The notes: generated by a model not told the origin, from the letters alone. DNA of 64,000 bases from Pterois miles (GCA_947000775.1 CAMQGK010000171.1:980001-1044000), one strand, 5' to 3'. Shown: positions 36,001 to 45,388, counted from the first letter of the stretch. Translations and numbers: made by a program.

Positions 36001-39000
36001 TTTATCATTTTAGATCACTAGCTGCTTCCTTTGTGCTCTTCCAGCGTTCACTGGGAGAGCAGTATACTCTGCTTTCTAAGAGCCTCATACATATGAACAG
36101 GAAAGAGGAAATCACATGGGTTAGTTCAGGTCAGCGCCTCGTCGCTAAAAGGAGGCAAGTGCATGCATAAATATCTGACACTAATCTGCTTTGTAACAGA
36201 AACCAACATTAAAAAATAACTGAGTGAAAAAAAAAAAAAAAACCTCTAGATGAAGCCTAAATGTGGCCTTTCGGATCCCCTGATGATTAATGTGCAGGGA
36301 GTTGTGTTTGAGCTGGCTCATTGTCTAACCAGGAGGGCCTGGAGTGAGCGAGAGGCTGCTTGCCTGCCTGTAGAAACTTTGTTGTGTGTCTGGTTGCCAT
36401 GGTTCAGCTCTGTATGTTTTGTCCCCCCTTCCCCCTCCCTGTCTCGCTACTCTCCTGCAGGCTACTTTGGATGTGGTGATGAACCTCCAGTTCCACTACA
36501 TTGAGAAACTCTGGCAGACCTTTTGGTATTCAACACCGCCATCTAGTGACGGAAATACCACCATTTCCAACAGGTCAGATCACTATTACAGGAAAAGCTC
36601 AGGCTTCAGTGTTGAAAAGAAAACCACTACTTTACTAAATTAAGTCTTATATTTTAACAGCATGTCAAGTGAAAAACGTTTTACCTGAGTGAGTTTTACT
36701 TGATAGACAGCAGTATTTATAATTTGAGCAGAGGGCTGTGTTTTGGCAAGGATCTAGTGATACAATACATATCATAAAAAGGGATTACAATTCAGTATAT
36801 TGCGATACTGTAAGCAAGGCAATATATTATGATTTTTAGGAAAACTGTTGACCGCATGCATAAAATCACAGTAAAAAAAAGTTTACTTTTTTATGCAATC
36901 AGAACAGTGATCTATATAGTGTAACAAAGCTCCATTGTGTTCACCATATATTATTATACTCTACAGCTATCTAGCAGTTTAGAGGTTTAGCAGGTTTAAA
37001 CAACACAAAATGAATCACTATCTGCCACAAATTTTTGCATGTTAACTACTAATAAAAAAAATTGTATCGTTTTTTGAGAATCGATATAGTATCACAAGTC
37101 ATGACATTTTCTTACACCCTAACTTGGGGATATGTTGTTTTTTCCCTCCCATGTGTGCGTAGTGATGATGACCTGGAGGGTGTGATCCCCAGAGAAAAGC
37201 TGGTGGCTCTGTGTAAATATGAACCAGTCAGACTGTGGATGAGGAGCTGTGACCACATCCTCTACCAGGCTCTGGTGGAGATCCTCATCCCTGATGTGCT
37301 GCGCCCTGTTCCCAGTCAGTACTATTGATATTTTTTATTCATTATAATTTTGATTAGATGCTATGAAGTAGTATACTGCATTTAGACATTTGTGTGTGTT
37401 GTCTGTATTTGCACAAATGGCAAAACTCCTGCATCATCACACTTAAATAAAAGAAATACACTGATGAAGTAATATCAATTCAGAAAAATGTAATTCTCAG
37501 TGCCCCAGTATTACCTCTTTGCACCTTGTATGCACAAGTATAATTTCTAAATGTTGTAAAGTCCGTTTGTAATCCAGCCCCCACCCCCCTTTTTTTTTTT
37601 TTTTTTTGTGAGCCAACAGTGACCTGTTAACGCATTAGCCAAGACTTTTATTCACATCATTTAAAGTTACAGCACAAATAAAAGTAACAAGGTGGCCTAA
37701 GCTCGAAACAGTATCTCATTTCTTATTTTACTTTATGCAGTTAAAGGAGTTTTTTTGAGCAGGGTTGTGACTAGATACTGTTGGGCATGTATTTATTAAT
37801 GTCATGGTAACAATAGTCAAATATTCAGGTATTAGCTGTGCCATTAAATTAATGTTAAAGCGCAGATGATCAGGTGTTTAATAAAACTTCGAGGGTAATA
37901 AGGGATTTTGTCATTTTGTTCCAGATCTACTTGAAACATATGTGGTGCAGTTGGCTGTGTTTGCTCAAGTTACGATCGTAGTAAAGTCTATTTGTAATTC
38001 ACGCTTTTCTCTTTTTTCAGGCACTCTCACTCAGGCCATCCGTAACTTTGCCAAGAGTCTGGAGGGCTGGCTGACAAACGCCATGACCAACTTTCCTCAA
38101 GAGATTATCCGCACCAAGGTAACAAGAAAATCCCCTTTTCAACAAATGTATGTGCATGTAAAATAGTTCATATGTATGATATGAAAATATGAGTTTAGTG
38201 TGTAGATCATTCTCATTCTCACATCTTAACAGTTACCCACTGTATAATCATCTCGTGGCTGTTTGTGATCCACCTCTTCAGTGATAAACTTAATGATCTA
38301 TTCATTAAAGAGTCTTCACGCTTGTCTAGATCCAAGATGTAGCATCACATGTACACCTTGTTAATTTGGGTAAATTTCTGACAGAGCCCTAGAAACTCAA
38401 ACTTATTTCTAGCATCTTTAGTGTTCCCACACATTCTGGAAAACACCTGGAACCTGGAAAATGAGAAAAAAAGTAAGATGATGTGTCCGAGGTCCCCGTA
38501 ATGGATGACATTGCCAACTGAAAGGGTCATATTAATGTTCAAATAGTAGTCTTTTGTTTTTGTTTACAGTTCAGACTGGCTTATCGTGGCAGTTTGTTGC
38601 CGTTGAGGGGTTGTTGTTTCAGTGGAGCTTTAACTTTGGCAAAACACAGGTGATTCAGTGGTTACCTAGCAACATATATAATAGGCAGCAAACTGCAAAA
38701 AACACTCTGTCTTAATGAGATGTCTACAACAAAAAAGGCAGTGCAGTGCGCCTCTGTGTGTGATCAGGGCCCAGCAGTACTTTTTTACTTAACTGCTGGC
38801 ATTGTCTCTTCAAAGGCAACACTGCTTTCATTGTTAAGGTAAACTGGACAATAACATGACCTTAAATGTTCAACTGTTGTAGCAGCATCTGCTGTACATC
38901 TCTAGGCGTGTTTGCATTATTTTGTGATCAATATGTTAGAACTTCTAAGCATAAAAGACATTTTCATGGAGAAGTTATAGTCATAGATAGACTTCCACAG

Positions 39001-42000
39001 AGAGGAACATTAGTCTGTCATACCAGGAAAATGATCTCTAGAAGAGCCTAGAAGAGAAGTCTGACATAATTTGTTTATAATAAAAAAAAATTATACAGCT
39101 GTCAAAGTTAATGTGGTAATGTGTTAACGCAATTTTTTTTTTTTATGTAACTAATTTTTTAATGCATCAACACATCTTGCGAGTTATAGGTTGTAGCAGG
39201 CTTTAAAGCTAGAGTGAAGACACTGATATATGAAACTAGAAAACTTAAGGAATCCATCGGTACCAACCATGTCATAGGAGCTTGTCGCAAAAGAGGTTAA
39301 ATGACGCTCTAAACATGGGCAAAATTTTGTCGAGAAAAAACTGTCATGGCCATTTCCAAAGGGGTCCCTTGACCTCTGACCTCAAGATATGTGAATGTAA
39401 ATGGGTTCTCTGGGTACCCTCGAGTCTCTACAGACATGCCCACTTTATGATAATCGCATGCAGTTTGGGGAAAGTCATAGTCAAGTCAGCACACTGACAA
39501 CTGTTGTTGCCAGTTGGGCTTCAGTTTGTCATCTTATAATGTTAGCATATTTTTTATTTTAAATGCAGTACCTGCGAGGATTTCTGGACAATGTATTTCA
39601 TTGTTGTATTGTTAATTGATTTCCAAAAATAAATATATAAATACATTTGCATAAAGCAGCATATTTGCCCACTCCCATGTTGATGAGAGTATTAAAAACT
39701 TGAAAACCCTCCTTTTAAGGTACATTTTGAGCAGATAAAAATGTATGATTAACTATGGACAGTCACATAATTAAATATTTAACTCAGTTGACAGCCCTAT
39801 TAAATATAAAAACATAGTGATCTAAAATGTCAGGGTGTATCATGGGCTCTCTGTCTCTGTGGTGTAGGTGGCGGTGGTCAGTGCTTTTGCCCAAACGCTG
39901 AGACGTTACACCAGTCTGAACCACCTGGCTCAGGCAGCTCGCGCTGTCCTCCAGAACACCTCCCAGATCAACCAGATGCTCTCTGACCTCAACAGGGTGG
40001 ACTTTGCCAACGTCCAGGTAAACATGTCTGCCAGCTTTCCTGTTTATTTAACATCAAGACTTCATGTTGAAATGTCAGATGGTGCAGACTGTTGACTCGC
40101 ATCACCTCTCGCTCTGTTTTCCGTTTCTCACTTGTGGTTTCTTGCTGAATGTGGTTGGGTGTGTTTGTTGTGTCTAACAGGAGCAGGCGTCATGGGTGTG
40201 TCAGTGTGACGAGAGCGTGGTTCAGCGTCTGGAGCAGGATTTTAAGGTCACCCTGCAACAGCAGAGCTCTCTGGATCAGTGGGCTACCTGGCTCGACAAC
40301 GTGGTCTCTCAGGTCCTGAAGCCTCACCAGGGCAGTCCCAGCTTCCCCAAAGCTGCACGCCAGTTCCTGCTCAAATGGTCCTTCTACAGGTACGACGGGG
40401 GAACAGTGAGGCTGTTTACACTCTCCTCACTACAGACGGCAATTTACTCTATACATTATCTGTTTCTGTCCATCCTGTAGCTCCATGGTGATCAGAGACC
40501 TGACCCTGCGTAGTGCAGCCAGTTTCGGCTCTTTCCACCTGATTCGCCTGCTGTATGATGAGTACATGTTTTATCTGGTGGAACACCGCGTGGCTCAGGC
40601 CACCGGAGAAACACCTATTGCTGTCATGGGAGAGGTAAGAAACAAGATATTTATATATAAACCGCTCTGGTTGTCGATGTCAAGTATGTCAAAGTGTTTT
40701 GTTGAGTAATGCTCTTTCATCTCTTGAATCACAGTTCAGTGACTTGACCTCTATGATGCCATCACTAATGGAAAAAGGTAAGCCTTTAGTTGTGCTAACT
40801 TGCTCTTGGTTTTCCCAACGAAAATTTTAAAAGATCTGTCTGGTGAAAATCTCCCAAAAAACAACAAAAAATGTCTGATGACTTGGTTCAACGAAACCAA
40901 GCTTTAAGGACCAGTGTGTAACATTTAGGGGGATCTATTGGCAGAAATGGAATATAATATAAATATTAGTATATTTTATTTAATGTATAATCACCTGATA
41001 ATAAGAATAGTTGTGCTTTTGTGACCTTCATATCTACATAGGGAGCAGTTCGTCTTCATGGAGTCTGCTTTGTTACACAGCTGTGTTTCTACAGTAGCCC
41101 AGAACAGACAAACACTTAACTTTCCCTGCTTTGGCCGGAGTAAATAACGTTACTCGCTGCCATCGCCGCTGCTCTCTCTCTCGTGCTTCACCACTCAATT
41201 CGTACAAAGTACACATACTCCAAGTACTAGCTCTGCTCCAAATGACCGATGCTATGCCAGTGGTAGTTTGTAGAAAACTACAAAAAAGGATCCATAACCC
41301 CCCAAAAGGGCTGTCTGGTGTTCAGCCATCAAGATGAGCTTGTCTGATCTGGTGCTACAAAGATTCAACTCCAGATTACATGATTTTTAAAAATATGAAT
41401 ATTACATATTTCTTATGTTTGTTACATTTAAAATTTGTTCACACATTGCCTTTGTCCATAAAACATGCAAGTACATTTTTTATTTGACTTAAATGGAGAA
41501 AAAAATCCTGCAGATTGTTGTAAGTCTGCTTTTACTGTAACTGGACATCTCACGTTGTACACCTCCATGTCTGTCATCATTTTATCCCATTAGACATTTG
41601 TGTGAAATTTGACTATTGTTGAAAGAGTTGGATAATAACCATTAACAAGTTAGTAGGAATCTAAACTAGTAGGAATCAGTGGGCTCAGCTGAGAGCCACA
41701 GATGGTGGGGGGATGACGGAAAGTACTGAGAGACAGATTTGCTACTGATCTTGTTGTTTTCATTGAATTTGTTGACGATGACAAAAATGCAGAGAAGCTT
41801 TCATCTGTTAGGTATGGTGTAGCTATTGAGATGCTTAATGTACAATCATTATATTGACCTTCTATATTGTGGGGATAGATTTGTAGCGTAGCTTTAAACC
41901 CAGCTGTGTTTGTCCTCCTGCTCCTGTTGTCCAACATTCCCTGCACCTTTTTAGCGTGATTGGTTTGAAGGTCTCTCTAGACACGAAACTAAACTTTTTC

Positions 42001-42147
42001 ACGTACTCTGTCTTTGTGCAACTAGATGCGTCCTTCTCTGATGAGATGAGTGACCTTGGCAGTGACGCTGATGTGTCCAGAGGGCCTACTGAACCAGCTG
42101 TAAAGAGGGAGAGGATTGAAATGAGCCACCCTCTGCAAGAGATGTGA
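23908..42147 (+). CDS. rfx2: Regulatory factor X 2 (Rfx2), complete, 17 coding exons
   Basis: Joined coding exons total 2,211 bases and give one open frame of 736 residues; as I recall human RFX2 it is 723. All introns are GT-AG and every phase matches. RFX2 is a winged-helix transcription factor that binds X-box palindromes as a dimer and switches on cilium genes, in spermatids and multiciliated cells among others. Visible domains: Gln/Ser/Gly-rich activation region (about 1-180); RFX DNA-binding domain (about 208-284, starting LQWLLDNYETAEG and ending NSKYHYYGIRVK); the B and C regions (about 385-510); and the highly conserved dimerisation domain (about 512-682, with VSAFAQTLRRYTSLN and SFGSFHLIRLLYDEYMFYLV). 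The acidic tail ends in VKRERIEMSHPLQEM, like RFX2 (VKRERSD) rather than the longer RFX3 tail. The RVLVQA exon near residue 37 also marks RFX2 rather than RFX3. The start is the first in-frame ATG after the acceptor at 23,906. The paralogue call is confident; an rfx2 duplicate elsewhere in the genome cannot be excluded. Confidence 0.95.
24673..24762 (+). CDS. rfx2: rfx2 coding exon 2
   Basis: Ninety bases, phase 0 on both sides, encoding residues 37-66 (starts RVLVQATGSAQ). This block is characteristic of RFX2 and helps separate it from RFX3. Acceptor CCACACAG, donor GTACAC. The exon is divisible by three and could be skipped without a frame change. Confidence 0.92.
26113..26195 (+). CDS. rfx2: rfx2 coding exon 3
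   Basis: Encodes VQQVQHVYPSQVQYV and the following acidic turn ETVYTNG, a signature shared by RFX1/2/3 N-termini. Eighty-three bases; the last codon (Ile) is split with the next exon. Acceptor TCTGTAG, donor GTAAGC. Confidence 0.95.
26845..27085. repeat. Dispersed repeat before coding exon 4
   Basis: Begins GTAGGGCTGTCCTCAACCA and ends GATTAGTTGACCAATCAG, with GACTAATCGATCAGTTGAT inside. Inverted-looking end words and no coding capacity. Fits a short non-autonomous fish repeat. Confidence 0.5.
27153..27423 (+). CDS. rfx2: rfx2 coding exon 4
   Basis: Largest exon, 271 bases, residues 94-184. Gly/Ser-rich activation region with HGMVGIAMDVG and YLIHGG, matching the RFX2 pattern. Acceptor CTCCCCAG, donor GTGAGC, ending in phase 0. 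A dispersed repeat ends only about 65 bases upstream of the acceptor. Confidence 0.95.
28705..28779 (+). CDS. rfx2: rfx2 coding exon 5
   Basis: Seventy-five bases, phase 0, encoding LEMAIENLQKSEG and on to LLNSH, the linker directly before the DNA-binding domain. Acceptor CTTTCTTTAG after a T-rich tract, donor GTAAGT. Confidence 0.95.
29779..29960 (+). CDS. rfx2: rfx2 coding exon 6 (DNA-binding domain, first part)
   Basis: Encodes residues 210-269 plus two bases of Arg270. It covers most of the RFX winged helix, including LDPVNAASFGKLIRSVF and MGLRTRRLGTR, which carry the recognition helix. Acceptor GTTTTTAG, donor GTACAC. The intron that follows (195 bases) splits the domain at the RLGTR/GNSKY junction as in other RFX genes. 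Confidence 0.97.
30156..30275 (+). CDS. rfx2: rfx2 coding exon 7 (DNA-binding domain, wing)
   Basis: Completes Arg270 and encodes GNSKYHYYGIRVKPDSPLN, the wing that contacts DNA in RFX proteins, then LQEDTQYMAMRQQPVHQKQ. One hundred and twenty bases. Acceptor CTACCAG, donor GTCAGC. The next intron (2.9 kb) contains the repeat A inverted pair and the decayed mariner. Confidence 0.97.
31066..31640. repeat. Dispersed repeat family A, copy 3, inverted pair
   Basis: A forward fragment (about 31,066-31,210) abuts a longer reversed copy (about 31,210-31,640). The word TGATCAAATATGAATCAATA near 31,110 returns in reverse complement near 31,355. The transcript of this intron could fold into a hairpin here. 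Confidence 0.7.
31867..32812 (+). mobile_element. Decayed, internally deleted mariner/Tc1-type element
   Basis: Inverted ends: CACCGATCAGCCATAACATT at the left, and CACACTGATCAACCATAACA on reading the right end backwards. A TA precedes the left end; the right TA is lost. At about 946 bases it is shorter than a typical 1.2-1.3 kb member. The transposase is broken and lacks its central part. Confidence 0.85.
32363..32647 (+). pseudogene. Transposase remnant with deletion and lost catalytic residue
   Basis: Recognisable pieces are WTTEQWKKVAWSDESRF (first catalytic Asp) joined directly to PCHTAKMVQEFFEQHKF and FPDLNPVGHLWDVLDKQ. The central catalytic stretch with the second Asp is absent, and the third acidic residue is Gly in NPVGHLW where the family has Glu. 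Upstream frames from about 32,013 contain further broken pieces. Inactive. Confidence 0.88.
33169..33290 (+). CDS. rfx2: rfx2 coding exon 8
   Basis: Encodes FKPLQKVDGMSDS to SQHHQQYI, the variable linker after the DNA-binding domain with a conserved Gln/His end. Split codons at both ends. Acceptor GTGTACAG, donor GTAAGG. Confidence 0.93.
33628..33746 (+). CDS. rfx2: rfx2 coding exon 9
   Basis: Begins with the rest of an Asp codon, then TSHTLPPFPSPDMG and ends KKLQTLYRDHCE. The first half is variable among vertebrates; the end is the start of the conserved B region. Acceptor TTATGCAG, donor GTACAG. Confidence 0.93.
35083..35352 (+). repeat. Duplicated intronic segment, copy 1
   Basis: Shares the same order of blocks with 37,601-37,901: TTTTTTTGTGAGCCAACAG, TGACCTGTTAAC, ATCATTTAAAGTTACA, CATGCAGTTAAAGGAGTTTT, TGTCATGGTAACA, AGTCAAATATT, CATTAAATTAAT and AGGTGTTTAATAAAACTT. 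Either a local duplication between introns of the same gene or two copies of an unidentified mobile element. Confidence 0.8.
35606..35644. promoter_or_regulatory. rfx2: Tandem X-boxes, one perfect, in intron after coding exon 9
   Basis: The perfect palindrome GTTGCCATGGCAAC lies at 35,631-35,644, identical to the RFX consensus. Ten bases upstream, GTTGCTTGGGGCAAC at 35,606-35,620 is a second dyad with a 5-base centre. RFX proteins bind such sites as dimers. Their location in an rfx2 intron makes an auto- or cross-regulatory enhancer plausible. Confidence 0.7.
36461..36573 (+). CDS. rfx2: rfx2 coding exon 10
   Basis: Encodes ATLDVVMNLQFHYIEKLWQ, the B region found in RFX1/2/3, then a Ser/Thr-rich loop. 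One hundred and thirteen bases with a split Ser at the end. Acceptor CTCCTGCAG, donor GTCAGA. Confidence 0.95.
36735..37105. repeat. Dispersed repeat with CGATA-rich ends
   Basis: The left end (GATACAATACATATCATAAA, TATTGCGATACTG) and right end (TTGTATCGTTTTTTGAGAAT, CGATATAGTATCAC) are roughly inverted relative to each other. Resembles the element at 43,118-44,035. No coding capacity. Ends about 60 bases before coding exon 11. Confidence 0.5.
37163..37314 (+). CDS. rfx2: rfx2 coding exon 11
   Basis: Encodes an acidic start (DDDLEGVIP), then EKLVALCKYEPVRLW and ALVEILIPDVLRPVP, the C region. One hundred and fifty-two bases with split codons at both ends. Acceptor GTGCGTAG, donor GTCAGT. Confidence 0.95.
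37601..37901 (+). repeat. Duplicated intronic segment, copy 2
   Basis: Counterpart of 35,083-35,352. This copy has about 30 extra bases (around AAAGTAACAAGGTGGCC) and scattered substitutions. Same orientation as copy 1, about 2.5 kb away, with coding exons 10 and 11 between them. Confidence 0.8.
38021..38118 (+). CDS. rfx2: rfx2 coding exon 12
   Basis: Encodes TLTQAIRNFAKSLEGWLTN and PQEIIRTK, nearly invariant among RFX1-3. Ninety-eight bases ending in phase 0. Acceptor CTTTTTTCAG, donor GTAACA. Confidence 0.97.
39095..39805. repeat. Dispersed non-autonomous repeat in intron
   Basis: Starts with CAGCTGTCAAAGTTAATGTG and ends with TCAGTTGACAGCCCTATTAA, with internal GGGGTCCCTTGACCTCTGAC and ATGGGTTCTCTGGGTACCC. 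I recognise these as blocks of a common teleost repeat. No transposase is encoded. The right end lies about 60 bases before coding exon 13. Confidence 0.6.
39868..40017 (+). CDS. rfx2: rfx2 coding exon 13 (dimerisation domain)
   Basis: Exactly 50 codons, phase 0 at both ends, encoding VAVVSAFAQTLRRYTSLN to DLNRVDFANVQ. This is the most conserved part of the RFX dimerisation domain. Acceptor GTGGTGTAG, donor GTAAAC. Confidence 0.97.
40181..40389 (+). CDS. rfx2: rfx2 coding exon 14 (dimerisation domain)
   Basis: Encodes EQASWVCQCDESVVQRL through SFPKAARQFLLKWSFY. Two hundred and nine bases with a split Ser at the end. Acceptor TGTCTAACAG, donor GTACGA. Short flanking introns of 163 and 91 bases. 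Confidence 0.97.
40481..40634 (+). CDS. rfx2: rfx2 coding exon 15 (dimerisation domain end)
   Basis: Encodes SMVIRDLTLRSAASFGSFH, LIRLLYDEYMFYLVEHRVA and GETPIAVMGE. Almost identical to mammalian RFX2/3. One hundred and fifty-four bases, phase 0 end. Acceptor CATCCTGTAG, donor GTAAGA. Confidence 0.97.
40735..40777 (+). CDS. rfx2: rfx2 coding exon 16 (short)
   Basis: Only 43 bases: FSDLTSMMPSLMEK plus one base. Supported by the match to the FNDLASLSL-type segment that follows VMGE in mammalian RFX2, by clean splice sites (AATCACAG and GTAAGC) and by phase. Confidence 0.88.
40912..41400. repeat. Dispersed teleost repeat in last intron
   Basis: Blocks such as GGGGGATCTATTGGCAGAAA, TATCTACATAGGGAGC and ACAGTAGCCCAGAACAGAC are known to me from a common fish interspersed repeat. 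The open frame 41,131-41,337 lies inside it and is not a gene. Confidence 0.6.
42026..42147 (+). CDS. rfx2: rfx2 last coding exon and stop
   Basis: Completes an Asp codon and encodes the acidic tail ASFSDEMSDLGSDADV, then PAVKRERIEMSHPLQEM and TGA at 42,145-42,147. The KRER motif and short end match RFX2 rather than RFX3. Acceptor GCAACTAG. Confidence 0.93.
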
Positions 42148-43097
42148 GTCTGAACGAGGCCGGACTGAAAGCCACGAGGACCAGCATAAACAGGTGACCC
42201 TACAGTGGCTTTTGGGGCTGAGCACACTGCGTCCTTCTGCAGTCAGTGGGTGCAATGTACATAGAAAAGAAAGTAGCAATGTCAGTCCTCCCCTCACTAG
42301 CATCTCTACGGCAGTGATCTTACTCCCAGGAAGCTCAGTTTTCTTTACTCACAGGGGTGTAATACAGGTCTGATTTTCTTTCCGTTTTTGTTGCAACTGT
42401 GAATGACTTTGTGCAGTACCTTTTTATTGGATGTGTAACTTTGAGTGACGGTGTGTGGTGTTTGTGATTCTTCTCTCTTTTTAAAAAAAAAAAAATATTA
42501 AATAGCTGTGCCATAGTGTCATTTGAGTGCCTTAGATTGGTAACTTTGAAACCACCACTACAGATGTCTATCTGTCCCTCAGCTGTGCCTCTACCGCAGT
42601 ATGAATGTATCGTCTCCAAACCTCAGACACTCAAAGCACCTTTAACATTGATTAGGTGTGTAAACTCCTTGTTGCCTCTGCTGCAGCTCGTAGCAAACAC
42701 ACACACACACAAACAAAAAAAAAAAAAAAAAACATGCAACCTACTGACCCAAAGGACCTTTCCCTCAGTCGTTCCCACCAGCTCAGCCAGTCATGGCTCT
42801 GTAGGGCGCCGTAGTCTCACAGTAGTCAGGAGGGCAGGAAGTTCAGTACGTTACCTTGGCTGTGTGAGATGTTGGTTTGTTTACCTCAATAGATTTCTAT
42901 GCTGTTCGGCTCAGATGACATGAGGCAAGTATTAGAAGAAATGTAGCCACAGTTGCAGTTTGCGTGTCCCACTGTAAATAGTTCTCCACAAATGGTTTCG
43001 CTCCTCCGTGTGCTGTAAGGATCCATTCAGGAAGTCCTGATTCAGTGACTCATACGTACAGACCTGTGGTGGTTCACTCAGCTGCCACAGCGTTGGG

Positions 43098-43103
43098 AAT
43101 AAA
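43098..43103 (+). terminator. rfx2: Proximal polyadenylation signal candidate
   Basis: AATAAA about 950 bases after the stop codon, just before the repeat insertion. Use of this site would give a short 3' UTR lacking the repeat. Confidence 0.35.
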
Positions 43104-43117
43104 TCTGACTGAACGGA

Positions 43118-44035
43118 GATGGGACGATACACCCATCTCCAGATTTGATACTATCGTGATCCTTGGGTGTCGATTCGATATGTATTGCGATTCTACAAGT
43201 ATTGCTTTTTGATATTGTAATTTTTGTTAACTTTTTTTTTTTTTTTTAACACTAAACCGTGGGAAAAAGTTGAATCATACACTTCTCGTGACTTTTACTT
43301 TGGAAAATATCTAAATTGATACAGTAAAAATGTTTGATTTTCAGCACGTATGTAGTCAGAGTTAGTTATTTACTAACATTTCCCTCACAAATTAGAGGTA
43401 TTTTCTTTTAATTTATAAAGGATGTAATATTTTATACTTGTGGTTAATATAATCCAATCAATCTTATTTCTATGTGTATTTTAACTGGATGTAGTCATGT
43501 CTCTACTTCTGCTAACTTCACCAAGTCCAACTCTCTCATCAGCGCTGTTCTCTTTATACATCTATGTTCAGCTCCACCGTGGCCGTGTATATGGGTGCTC
43601 TACAGTTGTAGTGTCAGGCGAATTGACCGCACGTTACAGCAATATAACGCTTCCTGTCCATGACAGAGTTAGCATGTAGCTTTAGCCGTGATGTCTAGCT
43701 CTGCTTTTCCTGGTAATGTGTGAAACCCAAAGTGTTTCCATACATTACTTTATGCGTAGTGTTCACCACGTTGGATTTAATATGTGAGGGTGCAGGTCGT
43801 ATCCATGAGGACACCACCATTGTCTGCTCTCTGTCGTTTCGGCTCACTGGGGCTGACTGCTGTTTGTTTTAATGTAAAAGATAAGACATCACTACAACAT
43901 TAAAAGCGGTAACTTCTTTCTACCTCTGCATATACTCAAAGAAATATATTGATTCTGGCATTAAACAATCTATTTCAAAATCGTGAAAAAATCGCAATAC
44001 ATAGGCGAATCGATATATTTTTCCCCATGCCTAGT
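43118..44035. repeat. Inverted-repeat element in the rfx2 3' region
   Basis: The left end holds TCGATTCGATATGTATTGCG at 43,171-43,190. The right end, read in reverse complement, gives ATCGATTCGCCTATGTATTG. These imperfect inverted ends bound about 0.9 kb without a transposase. Related to the repeat at 36,735-37,105. Confidence 0.6.
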
Positions 44036-44310
44036 TAAAACCTAAACTGGAATCTGGTCTGTCTCATTGAGCCTCATTTCCTGATTTAAAAAAAAAAGTG
44101 TTCGTACATTTCATCTAAGGAAGATAAATCAACACAAAGGAGAGCGATGGACCTGTAAAACCAAAACTCTTACACAGAAAAAGGTTCTCATTGGCATCTG
44201 AGCTGGCACACGGTCCCCGACTTCAGATACTTTGACCTCATGCTGTTACTCAGATTAAAGTCTTATGTTCGGTTTGAAATAGATATTTGGGGAGTTTGTC
44301 CATAATAAAT

Positions 44311-44350
<40 letters not shown>
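44311..44350. repeat. (AT)n microsatellite
   Basis: About 40 bases of TA dinucleotide with one C interruption. Confidence 0.9.
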
Positions 44351-44351
<1 letters not shown>

Positions 44352-44994
44352 CTTTGTATGATGTAGAAAGTGTGTGCTCTGTGGCCTTCGGTCTTTGCCT
44401 AATCTCTCTCCTCACCATATACTTGGTCAGTCAAATTGTATCAGAAGAAAATGCTTTGTGTAATTGATTAGACTGCCGTGTGTGATAAATTAGTTTCCAA
44501 TCTCAATTGTTCAATGTTTGAAATTCAATTATTACTGTGGTGTTAATGCGCCCAAGTACACTATTAAACTGTCACAAGAGAATTTTTTATTTATATGATT
44601 CTGATTTGATTGACATCAGCTTTGTGTTGAAATTGGTTCGTTTGATTTATTTCCCCCCTCAGATGATTTTGTTGTAGCGATGAGAATCCTTGAGCTTGAG
44701 TTATTTAAGGCTTTTTGTAACTTGTGCCTGTCACAGTAATTTGCCTTCAAGTGCTTTGGAGAAATAAGTAATTTCTGTGTGTACTTTGTAATGTTTTGTA
44801 AGGCTGTTTTAGATTTTTGGCGGAGGATTATTTTTTATTGAACTAGATTTGGTTCTTCTTACAAGTATACTGAACCCTTATTTTTGTGCATTTTTAAACC
44901 TGTTCTTGACTACACTTTAACTATCCTATGGACAGATGACGGTCTGTAATAAACTGCATAGCTCAGCTGTATTTTGTACTTGGTCACAATGTGG

Positions 44995-45000
44995 AATAAA
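44995..45000 (+). terminator. rfx2: Distal polyadenylation signal of rfx2
   Basis: AATAAA, with another at 44,948-44,953, followed by GT-containing sequence. This is the last strong signal before the next feature and the likely main 3' end. Confidence 0.55.
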
Positions 45001-45172
45001 TTGGTGTAAACCAAAATGTTTGAGCACATTTATTGTTTATCAACATCACAAAACTTCCATTTGGAACAAACATTTCTTTTCTAAGGTTTGGTAGAAGATC
45101 ACAATTGATTCGTTCAATCTTCTGAGATGCTCCAGAGTTTCCATACAGTATTTACATAATTTAAAAATCCTA

Positions 45173-45186
45173 GTTTCCATGGCAAC
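45173..45186. promoter_or_regulatory. X-box downstream of rfx2
   Basis: GTTTCCATGGCAAC differs from the RFX palindrome consensus at one position. It lies past the rfx2 polyadenylation signals and about 45 bases before the exon-like segment at 45,232. Confidence 0.5.
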
Positions 45187-45231
45187 TCAGTTTTAAGTAA
45201 CTTGAGTCACATGTTTTCCTTTCCTCTGTAG

Positions 45232-45388
45232 TTCCATAAACGTTCTCCGAACACAGTGAACAGAGGAGAATCGATAGAAAGAGCTTTCCTCCTGCTAAAG
45301 GCAGGACAAAGTGTACAAGACGCACAATTTAAATTAGAGGAAAAGAAGAAGAAAGGCTTGGTCCTAAAACAGCAGGACACTGTCAGAA
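45232..45388 (+). other. Candidate internal exon of an unidentified gene
   Basis: A plausible acceptor (CTTTCCTCTGTAG, ending 45,231) and a strong donor (GTAAGT, from 45,389) bound 157 bases that stay open in one frame for 52 codons. The peptide is charged and protein-like, with segments SIERAFLLLKAGQSVQDAQ and EEKKKKG. I do not recognise it. No partner exons are visible: rfx2 lies to the left and satellite DNA to the right. The opposite strand is also open, so the strand is uncertain. Confidence 0.25.

Larger units (their letters stand above)
42148..45013 (+). other. rfx2: rfx2 3' untranslated region (probable)
   Basis: Begins at the stop and probably ends shortly after the AATAAA pair at 44,948 and 44,995. 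It contains A runs near 42,482 and 42,715, a CA run near 42,699, a repeat insertion (43,118-44,035) and an AT microsatellite (44,311-44,350). Open frames here have no domain. The true extent needs transcript data. Confidence 0.55.
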
